DNA of 64,000 nucleotides from an uncultured Gammaproteobacteria bacterium (GTDB lineage: Bacteria > Pseudomonadota > Gammaproteobacteria > UBA6429 > Thiohalophilaceae): the NCBI GenBank assembly GCA_913064945.1, contig CAJYAN010000013.1, positions 28,541 to 92,540 on the forward strand, written 5' to 3'. Below the pieces are notes generated by a model that saw nothing but the letters and a program-made list of their open reading frames with translations, ran no database searches and was not told the origin of the DNA. Made by a program: the position numbers and the translations under genes. This document shows positions 10,070-19,509 of the stretch, piece by piece. The stretch's first letter is position 1, and each line of letters starts with the position of its first letter.

Positions 10070-10293
10070 CAACGCAAAGGCGCTGAGACGCAAAGGAGAT
10101 AAATCTTTAGGCAATCATATGACTTCATAATATCCATAGTGTCTGTAAAATATTGTGTTTAAAAAAACATTACTTTTGCGTTGTGGCAATTCGATGCGTT
10201 TTTATGCCGTAGTCACAGATTTCAACTTCCTCGGTCAATATCCACTTTCTATTTCGTGATTTTATTACTTTGCGTCTCAGCGCCTTTGCGTTG
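10070..10293. repeat. 224-bp element bounded by perfect 26-bp inverted repeats
   Basis: Positions 10070-10095 (CAACGCAAAGGCGCTGAGAC...) and 10268-10293 are exact reverse complements over 26 bp, with weaker pairing extending on the inner side. The 172-bp interior is AT-rich and non-coding. The element occupies almost the whole gap between pycA and pycB. Its end motif recurs, degenerated, at 7168 and 7366. It could be a small non-autonomous mobile element or a dispersed repeat able to form a cruciform or mRNA hairpin. Confidence 0.75.
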
Positions 10294-10316
10294 AAATATT
10301 CGTAAACCCGAAAAAA

Positions 10317-11735
10317 TCACAATCCCATCGAGGCCACAATCGCCGCGCCAATGGCGGCCGCGACATCACGATTGGAACGGCGCACGGAATAGTGACTGAG
10401 CTGCGGGTTGGCCTCGACAAAACTGGTGTCAAAGCGACCGTTTTGAAAATCGGGGTGGTGCAGAATTTCCAGATGATAGGGGATAGTGGTCTTGACGCCA
10501 TAGACGCCAATATCTCTCAGGGCACGAATACTGCGGTTAATCAGGCTGTCCCAGTCCAGCGCCCAGACAATCAGCTTGGCGCACATAGAATCATAATAGG
10601 GGGGTATCTCATAACCCGTGTAAATGGCACCATCGGTACGCACACCAGGTCCGCCAGTGGCAAAGTAGCGACTGATCTTGCCAAAGCTGGGAAGGAAGTC
10701 ATTCCTGGGGTCTTCGGCATTAATACGGAATTCCATGGCATAACCACGTCGCTGTACCTGCGCCTGGCTGTAACGTAACGGCATGCCTGCCGCGATACGG
10801 ATCTGCTCCTGGACAATATCGATGCCGGTAATTTCTTCGGTAATGGGGTGCTCGACCTGGAGGCGGGTATTCATTTCCATAAAGTAAAAGTTCTCCTCCA
10901 TATCCATCAGAAATTCCACAGTACCGGCATTGGTATACTCGACGGCCTGGGCGGCGCGCACGGCCAGTTGGCCCAGGCTCTGGCGCTGTGCCTCGCTAAT
11001 TTGGGGCGAGGGGGCAATTTCGATGAGCTTCTGGTGACGCCGCTGGATGGAACAGTCACGTTCAAACAGGTGAATGGCGTTACCGTGCCGATCGGCCAGG
11101 ATCTGCACCTCGATATGACGGGGGTTGGCGATATATTTCTCGACAAAGACGTCGGCACTGCCGAAGGCCTTTTCGGCCTCTGAAATGACGCGCTGGTATT
11201 GCTGCCTTAACTCGGCGGCGGAATTGCAACGACGAATCCCGCGTCCCCCCCCGCCGGAAGTCGCCTTGAGCATAATGGGATAGCCAATCTGATCAGCAAT
11301 AGTGATGGCGTCCTCCAGGTCGCGGACGTTGCCGTCACTACCGGGCGTGACCGGGATCCCGGCCGAGCGCATGCTGTCGCGCGCCTGCGTTTTGTCACCC
11401 ATGCGACGAATGACCGTGGCATTTGGCCCAATAAACTGCAATCCTTTTTGTGAACAAAGTTCTGCAAGTATAGGATTTTCTGATAAAAAACCATAACCAG
11501 GATGAAGGGCATCGCAGCCGGTGGCGATGGCCAGATTGACGAGTCGATGGGCGTTTAAATACCCGGCAACGGTATCCGGCCCCAGGCTGTAGGCCTCATC
11601 AGCCTTTTTGACGTGCAGACCATAGCGGTCGGCCTCGGCATAGACGGCGACCGATTTAACGCCCATTTCGGCGCAGGCGCGTGCAATACGTACGGCAATT
11701 TCACCACGATTGGCAATGAGAATTTTTTTGAACAT
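10317..11735 (-). CDS. pycA: Pyruvate carboxylase subunit A (biotin carboxylase)
   Basis: This 472-residue ATP-grasp enzyme carboxylates biotin with bicarbonate and ATP. It shows the N-terminal ANRGEIAVRIARAC motif, the Gly-rich ATP lid KATSGGGGRGIRRC, and the catalytic region MEMNTRLQVEHPITEEITG. The length is that of PycA/AccC proteins. No accB is adjacent and the downstream gene encodes a biotinylated carboxyltransferase, so this is the pyruvate carboxylase subunit and not acetyl-CoA carboxylase AccC. It is divergent from yceD, with about 90 bp between starts. Confidence 0.88.
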   Translation of the reverse strand: MFKKILIANRGEIAVRIARACAEMGVKSVAVYAEADRYGLHVKKADEAYSLGPDTVAGYLNAHRLVNLAIATGCDALHPGYGFLSENPILAELCSQKGLQFIGPNATVIRRMGDKTQARDSMRSAGIPVTPGSDGNVRDLEDAITIADQIGYPIMLKATSGGGGRGIRRCNSAAELRQQYQRVISEAEKAFGSADVFVEKYIANPRHIEVQILADRHGNAIHLFERDCSIQRRHQKLIEIAPSPQISEAQRQSLGQLAVRAAQAVEYTNAGTVEFLMDMEENFYFMEMNTRLQVEHPITEEITGIDIVQEQIRIAAGMPLRYSQAQVQRRGYAMEFRINAEDPRNDFLPSFGKISRYFATGGPGVRTDGAIYTGYEIPPYYDSMCAKLIVWALDWDSLINRSIRALRDIGVYGVKTTIPYHLEILHHPDFQNGRFDTSFVEANPQLSHYSVRRSNRDVAAAIGAAIVASMGL

Positions 11736-11827
11736 CTACCGCCCATGCGCTGGGATTACCCCGGAAGCTTCGGATTATGCTGGAATTTTTTGACACTTGC
11801 CAGACTCGCCGCTACAATCCGCCGCCT

Positions 11828-12361
11828 ATGACAAGCCACCACTCACGGCTACCACTGCACATCGACCCGTTTCGCCTGGCGCACACGGGACAATGCCTGA
11901 GCGGCACGATTAAGCTCAATCAGATGCCGCGGTTGTCGCCCTTGTTAACAGATTCACAAGGTGGGGTGGAGATTGTGTTAGAATTCTCTATCGACCCGGC
12001 AGGTGTCGCGATCGTAAACGGTCGCCTCCAGACAGTGCTACCTCTGGTGTGTCAGCGTTGTACGGAGAATATGACATGGCCTGTCCGTTCCGAGTTTTGT
12101 TTGGGACTGGTGTCGTCAGAGGCCTCAATCGAAGGATTGCCTGCACAGTATGAACCCTACCTGGTAGAGTCGGTACCGGTTTTTTTGCAGGATATTATTG
12201 AGGATGAACTGTTGTTGGCATTGCCGCAGATCCCGAAACACGATCTGAGTGAATGCCCCGCGAGGTCATATCTTTCAACAGATACTACTGAGCAATCGAG
12301 CAGCGAGACTGATACCCATCAGCCGTTTGCCGGACTGAAAGATTTGATTAAAAACGACTGA
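11828..12361 (+). CDS. yceD: 23S rRNA accumulation protein YceD (DUF177)
   Basis: This 177-residue protein of the YceD/DUF177 family is linked to 23S rRNA accumulation and is nearly always found just upstream of rpmF. The conserved LVCQRC segment is present mid-protein, and an acidic stretch (about 120-135) precedes the C-terminal LKDLIKND. ATG 11828 was chosen over one 51 bp upstream, because the added residues are atypical and lie within the likely divergent promoter. It is followed 24 bp later by rpmF. Confidence 0.88.
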   Translation: MTSHHSRLPLHIDPFRLAHTGQCLSGTIKLNQMPRLSPLLTDSQGGVEIVLEFSIDPAGVAIVNGRLQTVLPLVCQRCTENMTWPVRSEFCLGLVSSEASIEGLPAQYEPYLVESVPVFLQDIIEDELLLALPQIPKHDLSECPARSYLSTDTTEQSSSETDTHQPFAGLKDLIKND

Positions 12362-12385
12362 ATATTTTGAGATAGAGGCACGAAC

Positions 12386-12565
12386 ATGGCTGTACAGAAA
12401 ACAAAGAAGACCCCTTCACGACGTGGCATGCGCCGTTCACATGACGCACTTGGTACCCAGGCGCTGTCGATCGAACCGACAACAGGTGAAACACACCTGC
12501 GACACCATATTAGCCCTGATGGCTATTATCGTGGTCGCAAAGTTATTGAAACCGATAGCGAATAA
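12386..12565 (+). CDS. rpmF: 50S ribosomal protein L32
   Basis: This 59-residue basic ribosomal protein starts [20 protein letters not shown], the hallmark of L32. It ends with the conserved [15 protein letters not shown] region. It lacks the zinc-binding cysteines found in some L32 forms. A GAGATAGAGG purine-rich ribosome-binding site precedes ATG 12386. The yceD-rpmF-plsX order is conserved and ties ribosome synthesis to lipid synthesis genes. Confidence 0.97.
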   Translation: MAVQKTKKTPSRRGMRRSHDALGTQALSIEPTTGETHLRHHISPDGYYRGRKVIETDSE

Positions 12566-12623
12566 CGTGCTCGCGTAACAATTGCCGGACAGGTTATTGC
12601 TACGTTCAAATTATAAGAATATC

Positions 12624-12651
12624 GCGGGAGCATGGCTTGCCATGTTCCCGC
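12624..12651 (+). terminator. Hairpin between rpmF and plsX
   Basis: GCGGGAGCATGGC and GCCATGTTCCCGC pair over 13 positions (with G-T pairs) around a very small loop, followed by AACTTGTTATTTTAA with no pure T-run. It may be a weak terminator, an attenuator or an RNase processing site separating high-level rpmF from the lipid genes. An ATG inside it (12632) is therefore unlikely to be the plsX start. Confidence 0.6.
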
Positions 12652-12679
12652 AACTTGTTATTTTAATAACGATAAAAAT

Positions 12680-13723
12680 ATGAGCCAATCGCCAGTCGAC
12701 AAGGTCACAATATCGCTTGATGCCATGGGTGGGGATGTAGGTGTCGATGTGATTGTGCCCGCCGCATTAACGGCTCTAAAGCGTTTTCCAAATCTCAACC
12801 TCATCCTGGTGGGTCAGGAATACATGGTGGAAAATGCGCTCAAACAACAGGGCGGCAACCCGGACCCTTCGCGCTTAACCATTCACCATGCTTCACAAAT
12901 TGTCGAAATGGATGAACTGCCGTCACAGGCCCTGCGCGGTAAAAAAGATTCCTCCATGCGAGTGGCAATTAATCTGGTTAAGGAAGGCACAGCCGAGGCC
13001 TGTGTCAGCGCGGGTAATACCGGTGCCTTAATGGCAACGGCTCGCTTTGTCTTGAAGACACTCCCCGGCATTGACCGTCCGGCCATTTGTACCCGCCTGC
13101 CAACGACGAAAGGTCATACCCATGTTCTTGACCTGGGTGCCAATATTGATTCCACGGCAGATCACCTGTTTGAATTTGCCGTTATGGGTTCCGTACTGGT
13201 GAATGCGGTCGACAATATAGAAAAACCACGTGTCGGTCTGCTCAATATTGGTGAAGAAGAAATTAAAGGCAACGAACGTGTGAAAGAAGCTGCGCGTCTG
13301 CTCTCCGGTAGTAAGTTAAATTACACCGGGTTTATTGAAGGCGATGGTATCTTTATGGGTGAAGCAGACGTTGTCGTCTGTGATGGTTTTGTTGGCAATA
13401 TTATGCTCAAGTCGATTGAGGGTGTTGCCAAAATGTTCGGTTTCTATATCAAAAAAGAATTTAAAAAAAATCCGCTAACGCTGATTGCCGGCCTGATCGC
13501 TTCGCCGGTGTTGCGTGCCTTTAAAAAACGCGTTGACCCGCGTGAGTACAATGGTGCGACGTTGATTGGTCTACAGGGGATCGTGGTCAAGAGTCACGGC
13601 AGCGCCGATGTCTATTCATTTAGTAATGCCATTGCCGAGGCCGTCATGGAAGTAAAACACAATGTGCCCAAGCGTATTAGTCAGCAAATAGAGGCGCTAC
13701 TTGGCGAGGAGCAAGCGGTTTGA
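12680..13723 (+). CDS. plsX: Phosphate acyltransferase PlsX
   Basis: PlsX converts acyl-ACP and phosphate to acyl-phosphate, the acyl donor for the first step of phospholipid synthesis. The 347-residue protein begins with the family signature ISLDAMGGD near residue 9. [11 protein letters not shown] and the C-terminal [13 protein letters not shown] are further conserved motifs. The start at 12680 was preferred because the upstream ATG (12632) is inside a hairpin. The stop codon overlaps the TTG start of fabH by four bases (TTGA), implying translational coupling. Confidence 0.95.
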   Translation: MSQSPVDKVTISLDAMGGDVGVDVIVPAALTALKRFPNLNLILVGQEYMVENALKQQGGNPDPSRLTIHHASQIVEMDELPSQALRGKKDSSMRVAINLVKEGTAEACVSAGNTGALMATARFVLKTLPGIDRPAICTRLPTTKGHTHVLDLGANIDSTADHLFEFAVMGSVLVNAVDNIEKPRVGLLNIGEEEIKGNERVKEAARLLSGSKLNYTGFIEGDGIFMGEADVVVCDGFVGNIMLKSIEGVAKMFGFYIKKEFKKNPLTLIAGLIASPVLRAFKKRVDPREYNGATLIGLQGIVVKSHGSADVYSFSNAIAEAVMEVKHNVPKRISQQIEALLGEEQAV

Positions 13724-14688
13724 CCTATTCACGTATTACAGGCACTGGCGGGTATTTGCCCGAGAAGGTACTGACCAATGCCGAACTGGAAAGAATGGTT
13801 GAGACCAGTGATGAATGGATTACCGATCGCACCGGGATTAAAAAGCGCCATATTGCCGCTGACCATGAAACCACCTGCGACTTAGCCGAACAGGCGGCCA
13901 GACAGGCGATTGACGCCGCCGGTCTTACTAATAACGATATTGATTTAATCATTATTGCGACCACCACTCCCGACCGTATTTTTCCCAGCACGGCCTGCCT
14001 GCTTCAGGATCGACTCGATATCCACGGTTGCACGGCGTTTGACATTCAGGCGGTCTGCACGGGGTTTGTTTATGCGTTGGGTGTGGCAGATAAATTTATT
14101 CGCTCGGGCACACATAAGCACGCACTTGTGATTGGCGCCGAGACCCTGTCGCGTATTGTCGACTGGACAGACCGCGGCACCTGTGTGCTCTTTGGTGATG
14201 GTGCCGGGGCCGTGGTCTTATCGGCCAGTGAAGAGCCCGGTATTTTATCCACGCACCTGCATGCGGACGGACAATATAAAGATTTGCTGACGGTGCCTGC
14301 CGGTATCTCTGAACATAGTGAGATCCTCAAGGCGGGTGAAGCCTACGTCCAGATGAAGGGTAATGAGGTCTTCAAAATGGCCGTCAATACGCTGGGACGA
14401 ATCGTCGATGAGACGTTGGCAGCCAATGATATGAACAAATCGGATATCGACTGGCTGGTACCTCACCAGGCCAATATTCGTATTATCAATGCGACGGCAA
14501 AAAAACTCAGCATGCCGATGGATCATGTTGTTGTCACAGTGGATGAGCATGGTAATACCTCGGCAGCGTCTATTCCGCTGGCACTGGATATCGCCGTACG
14601 TGATGGACGGATTAAAAAAGGTGAGACGGTCTTACTTGAGGCCTTTGGTGGTGGCTTTACCTGGGGCTCGGCCCTGCTCATGTTTTAG
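13720..14688 (+). CDS. fabH: Beta-ketoacyl-ACP synthase III
   Basis: FabH condenses acetyl-CoA with malonyl-ACP to begin fatty-acid chains. The 322-residue protein has the catalytic triad: Cys113 in DIQAVCTG, His in VPHQANIRI and Asn in EHGNTSAAS. The TTG start overlaps the plsX stop. The fabHDG-acpP-fabF order matches E. coli. Confidence 0.97.
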   Translation: MTYSRITGTGGYLPEKVLTNAELERMVETSDEWITDRTGIKKRHIAADHETTCDLAEQAARQAIDAAGLTNNDIDLIIIATTTPDRIFPSTACLLQDRLDIHGCTAFDIQAVCTGFVYALGVADKFIRSGTHKHALVIGAETLSRIVDWTDRGTCVLFGDGAGAVVLSASEEPGILSTHLHADGQYKDLLTVPAGISEHSEILKAGEAYVQMKGNEVFKMAVNTLGRIVDETLAANDMNKSDIDWLVPHQANIRIINATAKKLSMPMDHVVVTVDEHGNTSAASIPLALDIAVRDGRIKKGETVLLEAFGGGFTWGSALLMF

Positions 14689-14708
14689 TTTTTGGCGAGG
14701 AATCATCA

Positions 14709-15635
14709 ATGAGTTTTGCAATCGTTTTTCCAGGCCAGGGTTCTCAGACCATTGGAATGTTGGCCGCACTGGCGGATCAATATTCGTTGGTCAATGATAC
14801 CTTCACCGAGGCATCGGCCGTGCTGGGTTATGACCTGTGGGACGTCGTACAGAATGGTCCTGAAGAAAAACTCAATAGTACAGACATCACTCAACCGGCC
14901 ATGCTGGCAGCCGGGATTGCCTGCTGGCGTGTGTGGCAGGCGCAAGGTGGCGCGATGCCAACGGTCATGGCCGGGCATAGTCTGGGTGAATACACCGCCT
15001 TGACGGCGGCGGGTAGCTTAACTTTTAGTGATGCCATTGCACTGGTACAAACACGCGGCCAGTTAATGCAGGCGGCGGTACCCGCCGGTGAAGGGGCTAT
15101 GGCCGCTATTCTGGGGCTGGCAGACGACGTGGTCCGTGATGTTTGTCTTGCGGCGGCCGAATCGGATGTGGTTGAAGCGGTCAATTTTAATTCCCCGGGG
15201 CAGGTCGTGATTGCCGGTTCAAAGGCAGCCGTAGAGCGGGCCCTGGCCCTGGCGAAAGCGGCGGGGGCCAAACGCGCGTTGCCGCTGCCGGTCAGTGTCC
15301 CGTCGCATTGCGCCCTGATGCAGGCGGCCGCGGAGCAACTGGACGAGACCCTGGGTGAGATCAGTATTCAGAGTCCCTCGATTGCCGTGATCAATAACGT
15401 CGATGTGGCGACAGAATCCAATCCCGAGTCGATTCGTGATGCCCTGGTAAGACAGCTCTATCAGCCCGTACGCTGGGTGGAGTCGGTACAAAAAATGTCG
15501 TCTATGGGGGTGATGAGTATGTTCGAGTGTGGACCTGGCAAGGTCCTGGTTGGCCTTAACAAGCGTATCGACAAACAAATGACCGCCATGGCGGTTCATG
15601 ACCCGGATAGCCTCTTAGCGGCGCTATCCGCTTAA
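14709..15635 (+). CDS. fabD: Malonyl-CoA:ACP transacylase
   Basis: FabD transfers malonyl groups from CoA to ACP. The 308-residue protein starts with FPGQGSQ. Its nucleophile Ser91 lies in GHSLGE, and the catalytic His lies in SVPSHCALM. GGCGAGGAAT upstream of ATG 14709 provides the ribosome-binding site. It is cotranscribed with fabH (20-bp gap). Confidence 0.97.
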   Translation: MSFAIVFPGQGSQTIGMLAALADQYSLVNDTFTEASAVLGYDLWDVVQNGPEEKLNSTDITQPAMLAAGIACWRVWQAQGGAMPTVMAGHSLGEYTALTAAGSLTFSDAIALVQTRGQLMQAAVPAGEGAMAAILGLADDVVRDVCLAAAESDVVEAVNFNSPGQVVIAGSKAAVERALALAKAAGAKRALPLPVSVPSHCALMQAAAEQLDETLGEISIQSPSIAVINNVDVATESNPESIRDALVRQLYQPVRWVESVQKMSSMGVMSMFECGPGKVLVGLNKRIDKQMTAMAVHDPDSLLAALSA

Positions 15636-15663
15636 TTCTCTATTCCCTGGTAAGGAGCCAAAC

Positions 15664-16407
15664 ATGAATCTGGAAAATGAAGTCGCATTAATCTCCGGTG
15701 CCAGTCGTGGTATTGGGCAGGCGATAGCCCTGGAACTCGGCAAACAGGGTGCCACTGTTATTGGTACAGCCACCTCAGAATCTGGTGCAGAAAACATTAG
15801 TAACTATTTGATAGAAAATGAAATTAAGGGTTCTGGAATGGTGCTGAACGTCACCGATCAGGATAGTGTTGATGCGATTATCAAACAGATCGCGGCAGAT
15901 TTCACCGCGCCCAGCATTCTTGTCAATAACGCCGGTATTACCCGTGACAATCTTCTGATGCGAATGAAAGACGAGGAGTGGGAGTCGATTATCAATACGA
16001 ATCTGACCTCGGTCTATCGACTCACCAAGGCCTGTCTGCGGGCAATGATGAAGGCGCGTAAAGGTCGTATTGTCAGTATCGCCTCCGTGGTCGGTGTCAC
16101 CGGCAATGCCGGTCAGACCAATTATGGTGCCGCCAAGGCGGGGATTATCGGTTTTAGCAAATCACTCGCCCGCGAGGTGGGTTCCCGCGGCATCACGGTC
16201 AATGTAGTGGCTCCGGGCTTTATCGATACCGATATGACGCGCGCCCTGTCTGAGGAGCAACGAGGGGCTTTGTTAGGCTCGATCCCGCTGACTCGTCTGG
16301 GACAACCCGAAGAAATTGCACAGGCGGTAGGCTTCCTGGCCTCGCCAGCGGCCAGCTATATCACGGGTGAGACCCTGAATGTCAATGGGGGCATGTATAT
16401 GGGCTAG
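15664..16407 (+). CDS. fabG: 3-oxoacyl-ACP reductase
   Basis: This NADPH-dependent short-chain dehydrogenase reduces 3-oxoacyl-ACP. The 247-residue protein has the Rossmann motif GASRGIGQA near the N-terminus, NNAG, a catalytic Ser in SIASVVG and the YGAAK Tyr/Lys pair. AAGGAGCC is a strong ribosome-binding site. Confidence 0.97.
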   Translation: MNLENEVALISGASRGIGQAIALELGKQGATVIGTATSESGAENISNYLIENEIKGSGMVLNVTDQDSVDAIIKQIAADFTAPSILVNNAGITRDNLLMRMKDEEWESIINTNLTSVYRLTKACLRAMMKARKGRIVSIASVVGVTGNAGQTNYGAAKAGIIGFSKSLAREVGSRGITVNVVAPGFIDTDMTRALSEEQRGALLGSIPLTRLGQPEEIAQAVGFLASPAASYITGETLNVNGGMYMG

Positions 16408-16517
16408 TCATCGCGTGGTGACGAAAGTCTGATTTTGAATGTGGAAACCGTCGTGGGTTTTCAATACAATACCGCCCCACGGCGTTCGTATGAACAAAAA
16501 CTGGAGGAATAAACCAC

Positions 16518-16754
16518 ATGAGCAGTGTTGAAGAACGCGTTCGCAAGATCGTTGTAGAACAGCTTGGAGTAAAAGAAGACGAAGTAAAAAATGACGCTTC
16601 GTTCGTCGACGATCTGGGTGCAGATTCACTGGATACCGTTGAACTGGTAATGGCTTTGGAAGAGGAGTTTGATACTGAAATCCCTGATGACGAAGCCGAA
16701 AAAATTACAACGGTCCAACAGGCTATAAATTACATCAATTCAAACGCATCGTAA
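16518..16754 (+). CDS. acpP: Acyl carrier protein
   Basis: This 78-residue acidic carrier has Ser37 in GADSLDT, the phosphopantetheine attachment site. AACTGGAGGAATAAACC is a near-ideal ribosome-binding region. The 110-bp upstream gap and the terminator downstream suggest that acpP can also be expressed alone and strongly, as in E. coli. Confidence 0.98.
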   Translation: MSSVEERVRKIVVEQLGVKEDEVKNDASFVDDLGADSLDTVELVMALEEEFDTEIPDDEAEKITTVQQAINYINSNAS

Positions 16755-16780
16755 TTTTAAATAGCTGTATTGATTCGGAC

Positions 16781-16820
16781 AGGCCGCGCGTCCACACATG
16801 TGGCGGCGGCCTTTCGTTTT
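16781..16820 (+). terminator. Intrinsic terminator after acpP
   Basis: AGGCCGC...CCACA and TGTGG...GCGGCCT form a GC-rich hairpin followed by TTTCGTTTT. It lies 27 bp after the acpP stop and would reduce read-through into fabF. Confidence 0.75.
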
Positions 16821-16863
16821 CTGAATTCTATATCTGGACTCTTTATATTCGGGGGAGGCTATC

Positions 16864-18105
16864 TTGTCCAAGCGTCGCGTGGTCATAACCGGTGTGGGAA
16901 TGTTGTCCCCCGTCGGCAATAATGTCAAAACATCCTGGCAAAATATCCTGGCGGGTAAGAGCGGCATTGAGCCTATTACTCACTTTGATGTCAGTGACTT
17001 TCCGGTGCGTTTTGGCGGCTCGATCAAAGACTTTGATGTCACCACGATTATGTCGGCCAAAGATGCCCGTAAAATGGACCCCTTTATTCACTATGGCATC
17101 GCCGCTGCCATTGAAGCCATTGAAGACTCTGGCCTGGAAATCACCGAGGCAAATGCCGAACGTATTGGCGTGGCGATTGGCTCCGGTATCGGTGGCCTGG
17201 GGACTATCGAAAACAATTATCAGGCCTATGTCGATAAGGGTACGCGTCGTATCTCACCTTTTCTGATACCGGCGGCTATTATCAATATGATCTCCGGCAA
17301 CCTTTCCATTCGTTATGGTTTAAAAGGACCCAACATTGCGTTGGTCACTGCCTGTGCTACCGCGACTCACAGTATTGGTGACGCCGCGCGTATTATTGAA
17401 TACGGTGATGCCGACGTCATGGTTGCCGGTGGTGCCGAGATGGCCACGACACGTATGGGGCTCGGCGGTTTTGCGGCAGCCAAGGCTCTGTCAACGCGCA
17501 ACGATGACCCGCCTACCGCCAGTCGACCCTGGGACAATGAGCGTGACGGTTTTGTGCTGAGTGATGGGGCCGGTATCGTGGTGCTGGAAGAGTATGAAGC
17601 GGCCAAAAAACGTGGTGCGACTATTTATGCCGAGGTTATCGGTTATGGCATGAGCGGTGATGCCTATCATATGACATCACCTTCAGTCGGTGGTGATGGC
17701 GCCAGACGCTGTATGCAGCAGGCGATGAAGAATGCCCACGTTAATCCCGAACAGATTGATTACATTAATGCCCATGGTACTTCGACACCTGCCGGTGATG
17801 CGGCAGAAGTCCAGGCGGCCAAGGCCGCCTTCGGGGACTATGCCTATAAACTGGCGATGAGTTCGACCAAATCCATGACGGGTCATTTGCTGGGCGCCGC
17901 GGGTGGCATTGAGGCGATATTTACCGCACTGGCGATTCGCGATCAGGTTGCCCCTCCGACGATCAACATCACCACCCCTGACCCGGCCTGTGACCTGGAT
18001 TTTGTCGCCGGTGAGGCGCGTCAAATGAAGATCGACACCGCATTATCCAATTCCTTTGGTTTCGGCGGCACCAACGGTACCCTGGTGCTCGGTCGCGTTA
18101 AGTAA
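16864..18105 (+). CDS. fabF: Beta-ketoacyl-ACP synthase II
   Basis: This is the elongation condensing enzyme of fatty-acid synthesis. The 413-residue protein has [12 protein letters not shown] with the nucleophile Cys, [11 protein letters not shown] and [11 protein letters not shown] with the two catalytic His, and NSFGFGGTN at the C-terminus. It starts with TTG 16864 after GGGGGAGG, giving [10 protein letters not shown], the normal N-terminus. Confidence 0.97.
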   Translation: MSKRRVVITGVGMLSPVGNNVKTSWQNILAGKSGIEPITHFDVSDFPVRFGGSIKDFDVTTIMSAKDARKMDPFIHYGIAAAIEAIEDSGLEITEANAERIGVAIGSGIGGLGTIENNYQAYVDKGTRRISPFLIPAAIINMISGNLSIRYGLKGPNIALVTACATATHSIGDAARIIEYGDADVMVAGGAEMATTRMGLGGFAAAKALSTRNDDPPTASRPWDNERDGFVLSDGAGIVVLEEYEAAKKRGATIYAEVIGYGMSGDAYHMTSPSVGGDGARRCMQQAMKNAHVNPEQIDYINAHGTSTPAGDAAEVQAAKAAFGDYAYKLAMSSTKSMTGHLLGAAGGIEAIFTALAIRDQVAPPTINITTPDPACDLDFVAGEARQMKIDTALSNSFGFGGTNGTLVLGRVK

Positions 18106-18144
18106 GATTTCGCTTCCCCATACTGTCATGAAACCGGTTTCATC

Positions 18145-19509
18145 ATGACATTACCGGCGATTAAAGAACTCGACTACCCGGTTAACTGCCTGTCGCTTAA
18201 CCGGGACTTTCCCGAACGTTATCCCTACTTTCTGGAAAGCACGGCCCGAGGGGAGTCGGACAACACACGCTTCGATATCCTGTTTGCCTTTCCGGCTGAA
18301 ACCCTGGCGTGGACACAAATGCAGTCATCGCCAGTTGACAGTGGAGAGGATTTTCTCACCCGCCTGAATACACGATGGCAGGCATCGTGTGGAGCAAAAT
18401 CCTGTCCGGCAGAACTCCCCTTTGCCGGTGGCTGGTTCGTCTACCTGGGTTATGAGATCGCGGCAGAGATTGAACATCGCCTCAAACTTCCGTTACCCGA
18501 AACAGGCTTACCCCGCGCGTTCATGACCCGCATCCCGGTGGCATTAATCAATGACCATAAGTTAAAAAAATCCTATCTGGTGGCAGAGCACAAACATGCC
18601 TTGCCGGAGCTACAGGTCGAGGCCGATTTGCGTGCCATCACCGTGACGGAACTGGAAACTGATTTCTATATCGAAGACATGAGGGAAGATCCTGAACAAC
18701 AGTATCTGGAGAATGTCGAGATTATTAAGAAGTATATTTATGAGGGCGATGTCTTCCAGGTGAATCTGTCGCGTCAGTGGTCAGGTAGTTCCAAAATTAG
18801 AAACCTGGCCGATAGACTCTATCAGCATTTGCGTGTCTGTAATCCGGCACCTTTTGCCGGTATTGTCAAAATAGGTAAGCAGGCTATTCTCAGCTCATCG
18901 CCGGAAAGGCTGGTTAAGATAAAAGGCCGTACAGTGGATACCCGACCGATTGCCGGCACACGTGCGCGTGGAGCGTCACAACAGGATGATGACCGCCTAC
19001 ATTCAGAGCTACTCGGCAATCTAAAGGAACGGGCGGAACACTTAATGTTGCTGGATCTGGAACGTAATGACCTCGGCCGTGTCTGTCAGCCAGGTAGTGT
19101 TAAGGTCACTGAATTAATGGTAGTAGAACCTTATGCACATGTGCAGCATATTGTTTCCAACGTGACAGGGCAGTTGAGAGACGAAATAAACCCCGGTGAT
19201 GTCCTGCGAGCGGTCTTTCCCGGTGGCACCATCACGGGTTGTCCGAAAGAACGCTGTATGGCCATTATCGCTGAACTTGAGCAATGCGGCCGTGGCGCTT
19301 ATACGGGTTCAATGGGATATTTGAATCATGATGGCAGTATGGATATGAATATATTAATCCGCACCATTGTGGTCGAAGGCGAGCGTTTTAATTTTCGTGC
19401 CGGTGCGGGGATTGTGGCTGACTCGGATGCCAAACGCGAACTTGATGAAACCCGTCTTAAAGCTGAAGGTCTGTTACGCGTCTTTCACCAGGGAGCAAAG
19501 CAAGCATGA
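18145..19509 (+). CDS. pabB: Aminodeoxychorismate synthase component I
   Basis: PabB adds ammonia to chorismate on the path to p-aminobenzoate and folate. The 454-residue protein has the chorismate-utilising domain in its C-terminal two-thirds, with PIAGTRARG, LMLLDLERNDLGRV, FPGGTITGCPKERCM and the C-terminal RAGAGIVADSD. In E. coli this fab-pab position holds only pabC, so pabB joining the block is a variation seen in other gammaproteobacteria. It overlaps pabC by four bases. The glutamine amidotransferase subunit PabA is not in the window. Confidence 0.92.
   Translation: MTLPAIKELDYPVNCLSLNRDFPERYPYFLESTARGESDNTRFDILFAFPAETLAWTQMQSSPVDSGEDFLTRLNTRWQASCGAKSCPAELPFAGGWFVYLGYEIAAEIEHRLKLPLPETGLPRAFMTRIPVALINDHKLKKSYLVAEHKHALPELQVEADLRAITVTELETDFYIEDMREDPEQQYLENVEIIKKYIYEGDVFQVNLSRQWSGSSKIRNLADRLYQHLRVCNPAPFAGIVKIGKQAILSSSPERLVKIKGRTVDTRPIAGTRARGASQQDDDRLHSELLGNLKERAEHLMLLDLERNDLGRVCQPGSVKVTELMVVEPYAHVQHIVSNVTGQLRDEINPGDVLRAVFPGGTITGCPKERCMAIIAELEQCGRGAYTGSMGYLNHDGSMDMNILIRTIVVEGERFNFRAGAGIVADSDAKRELDETRLKAEGLLRVFHQGAKQA

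Noticed and set aside
8219..11735. Sodium-pumping oxaloacetate decarboxylase or acetyl-CoA carboxylase
   Set aside because: No OadB/OadG membrane subunits and no accB or accD are present; the pair fits two-subunit pyruvate carboxylase.
12632..12679. Upstream ATG as plsX start
   Set aside because: It lies inside a stable hairpin, and the added residues are unlike PlsX N-termini.
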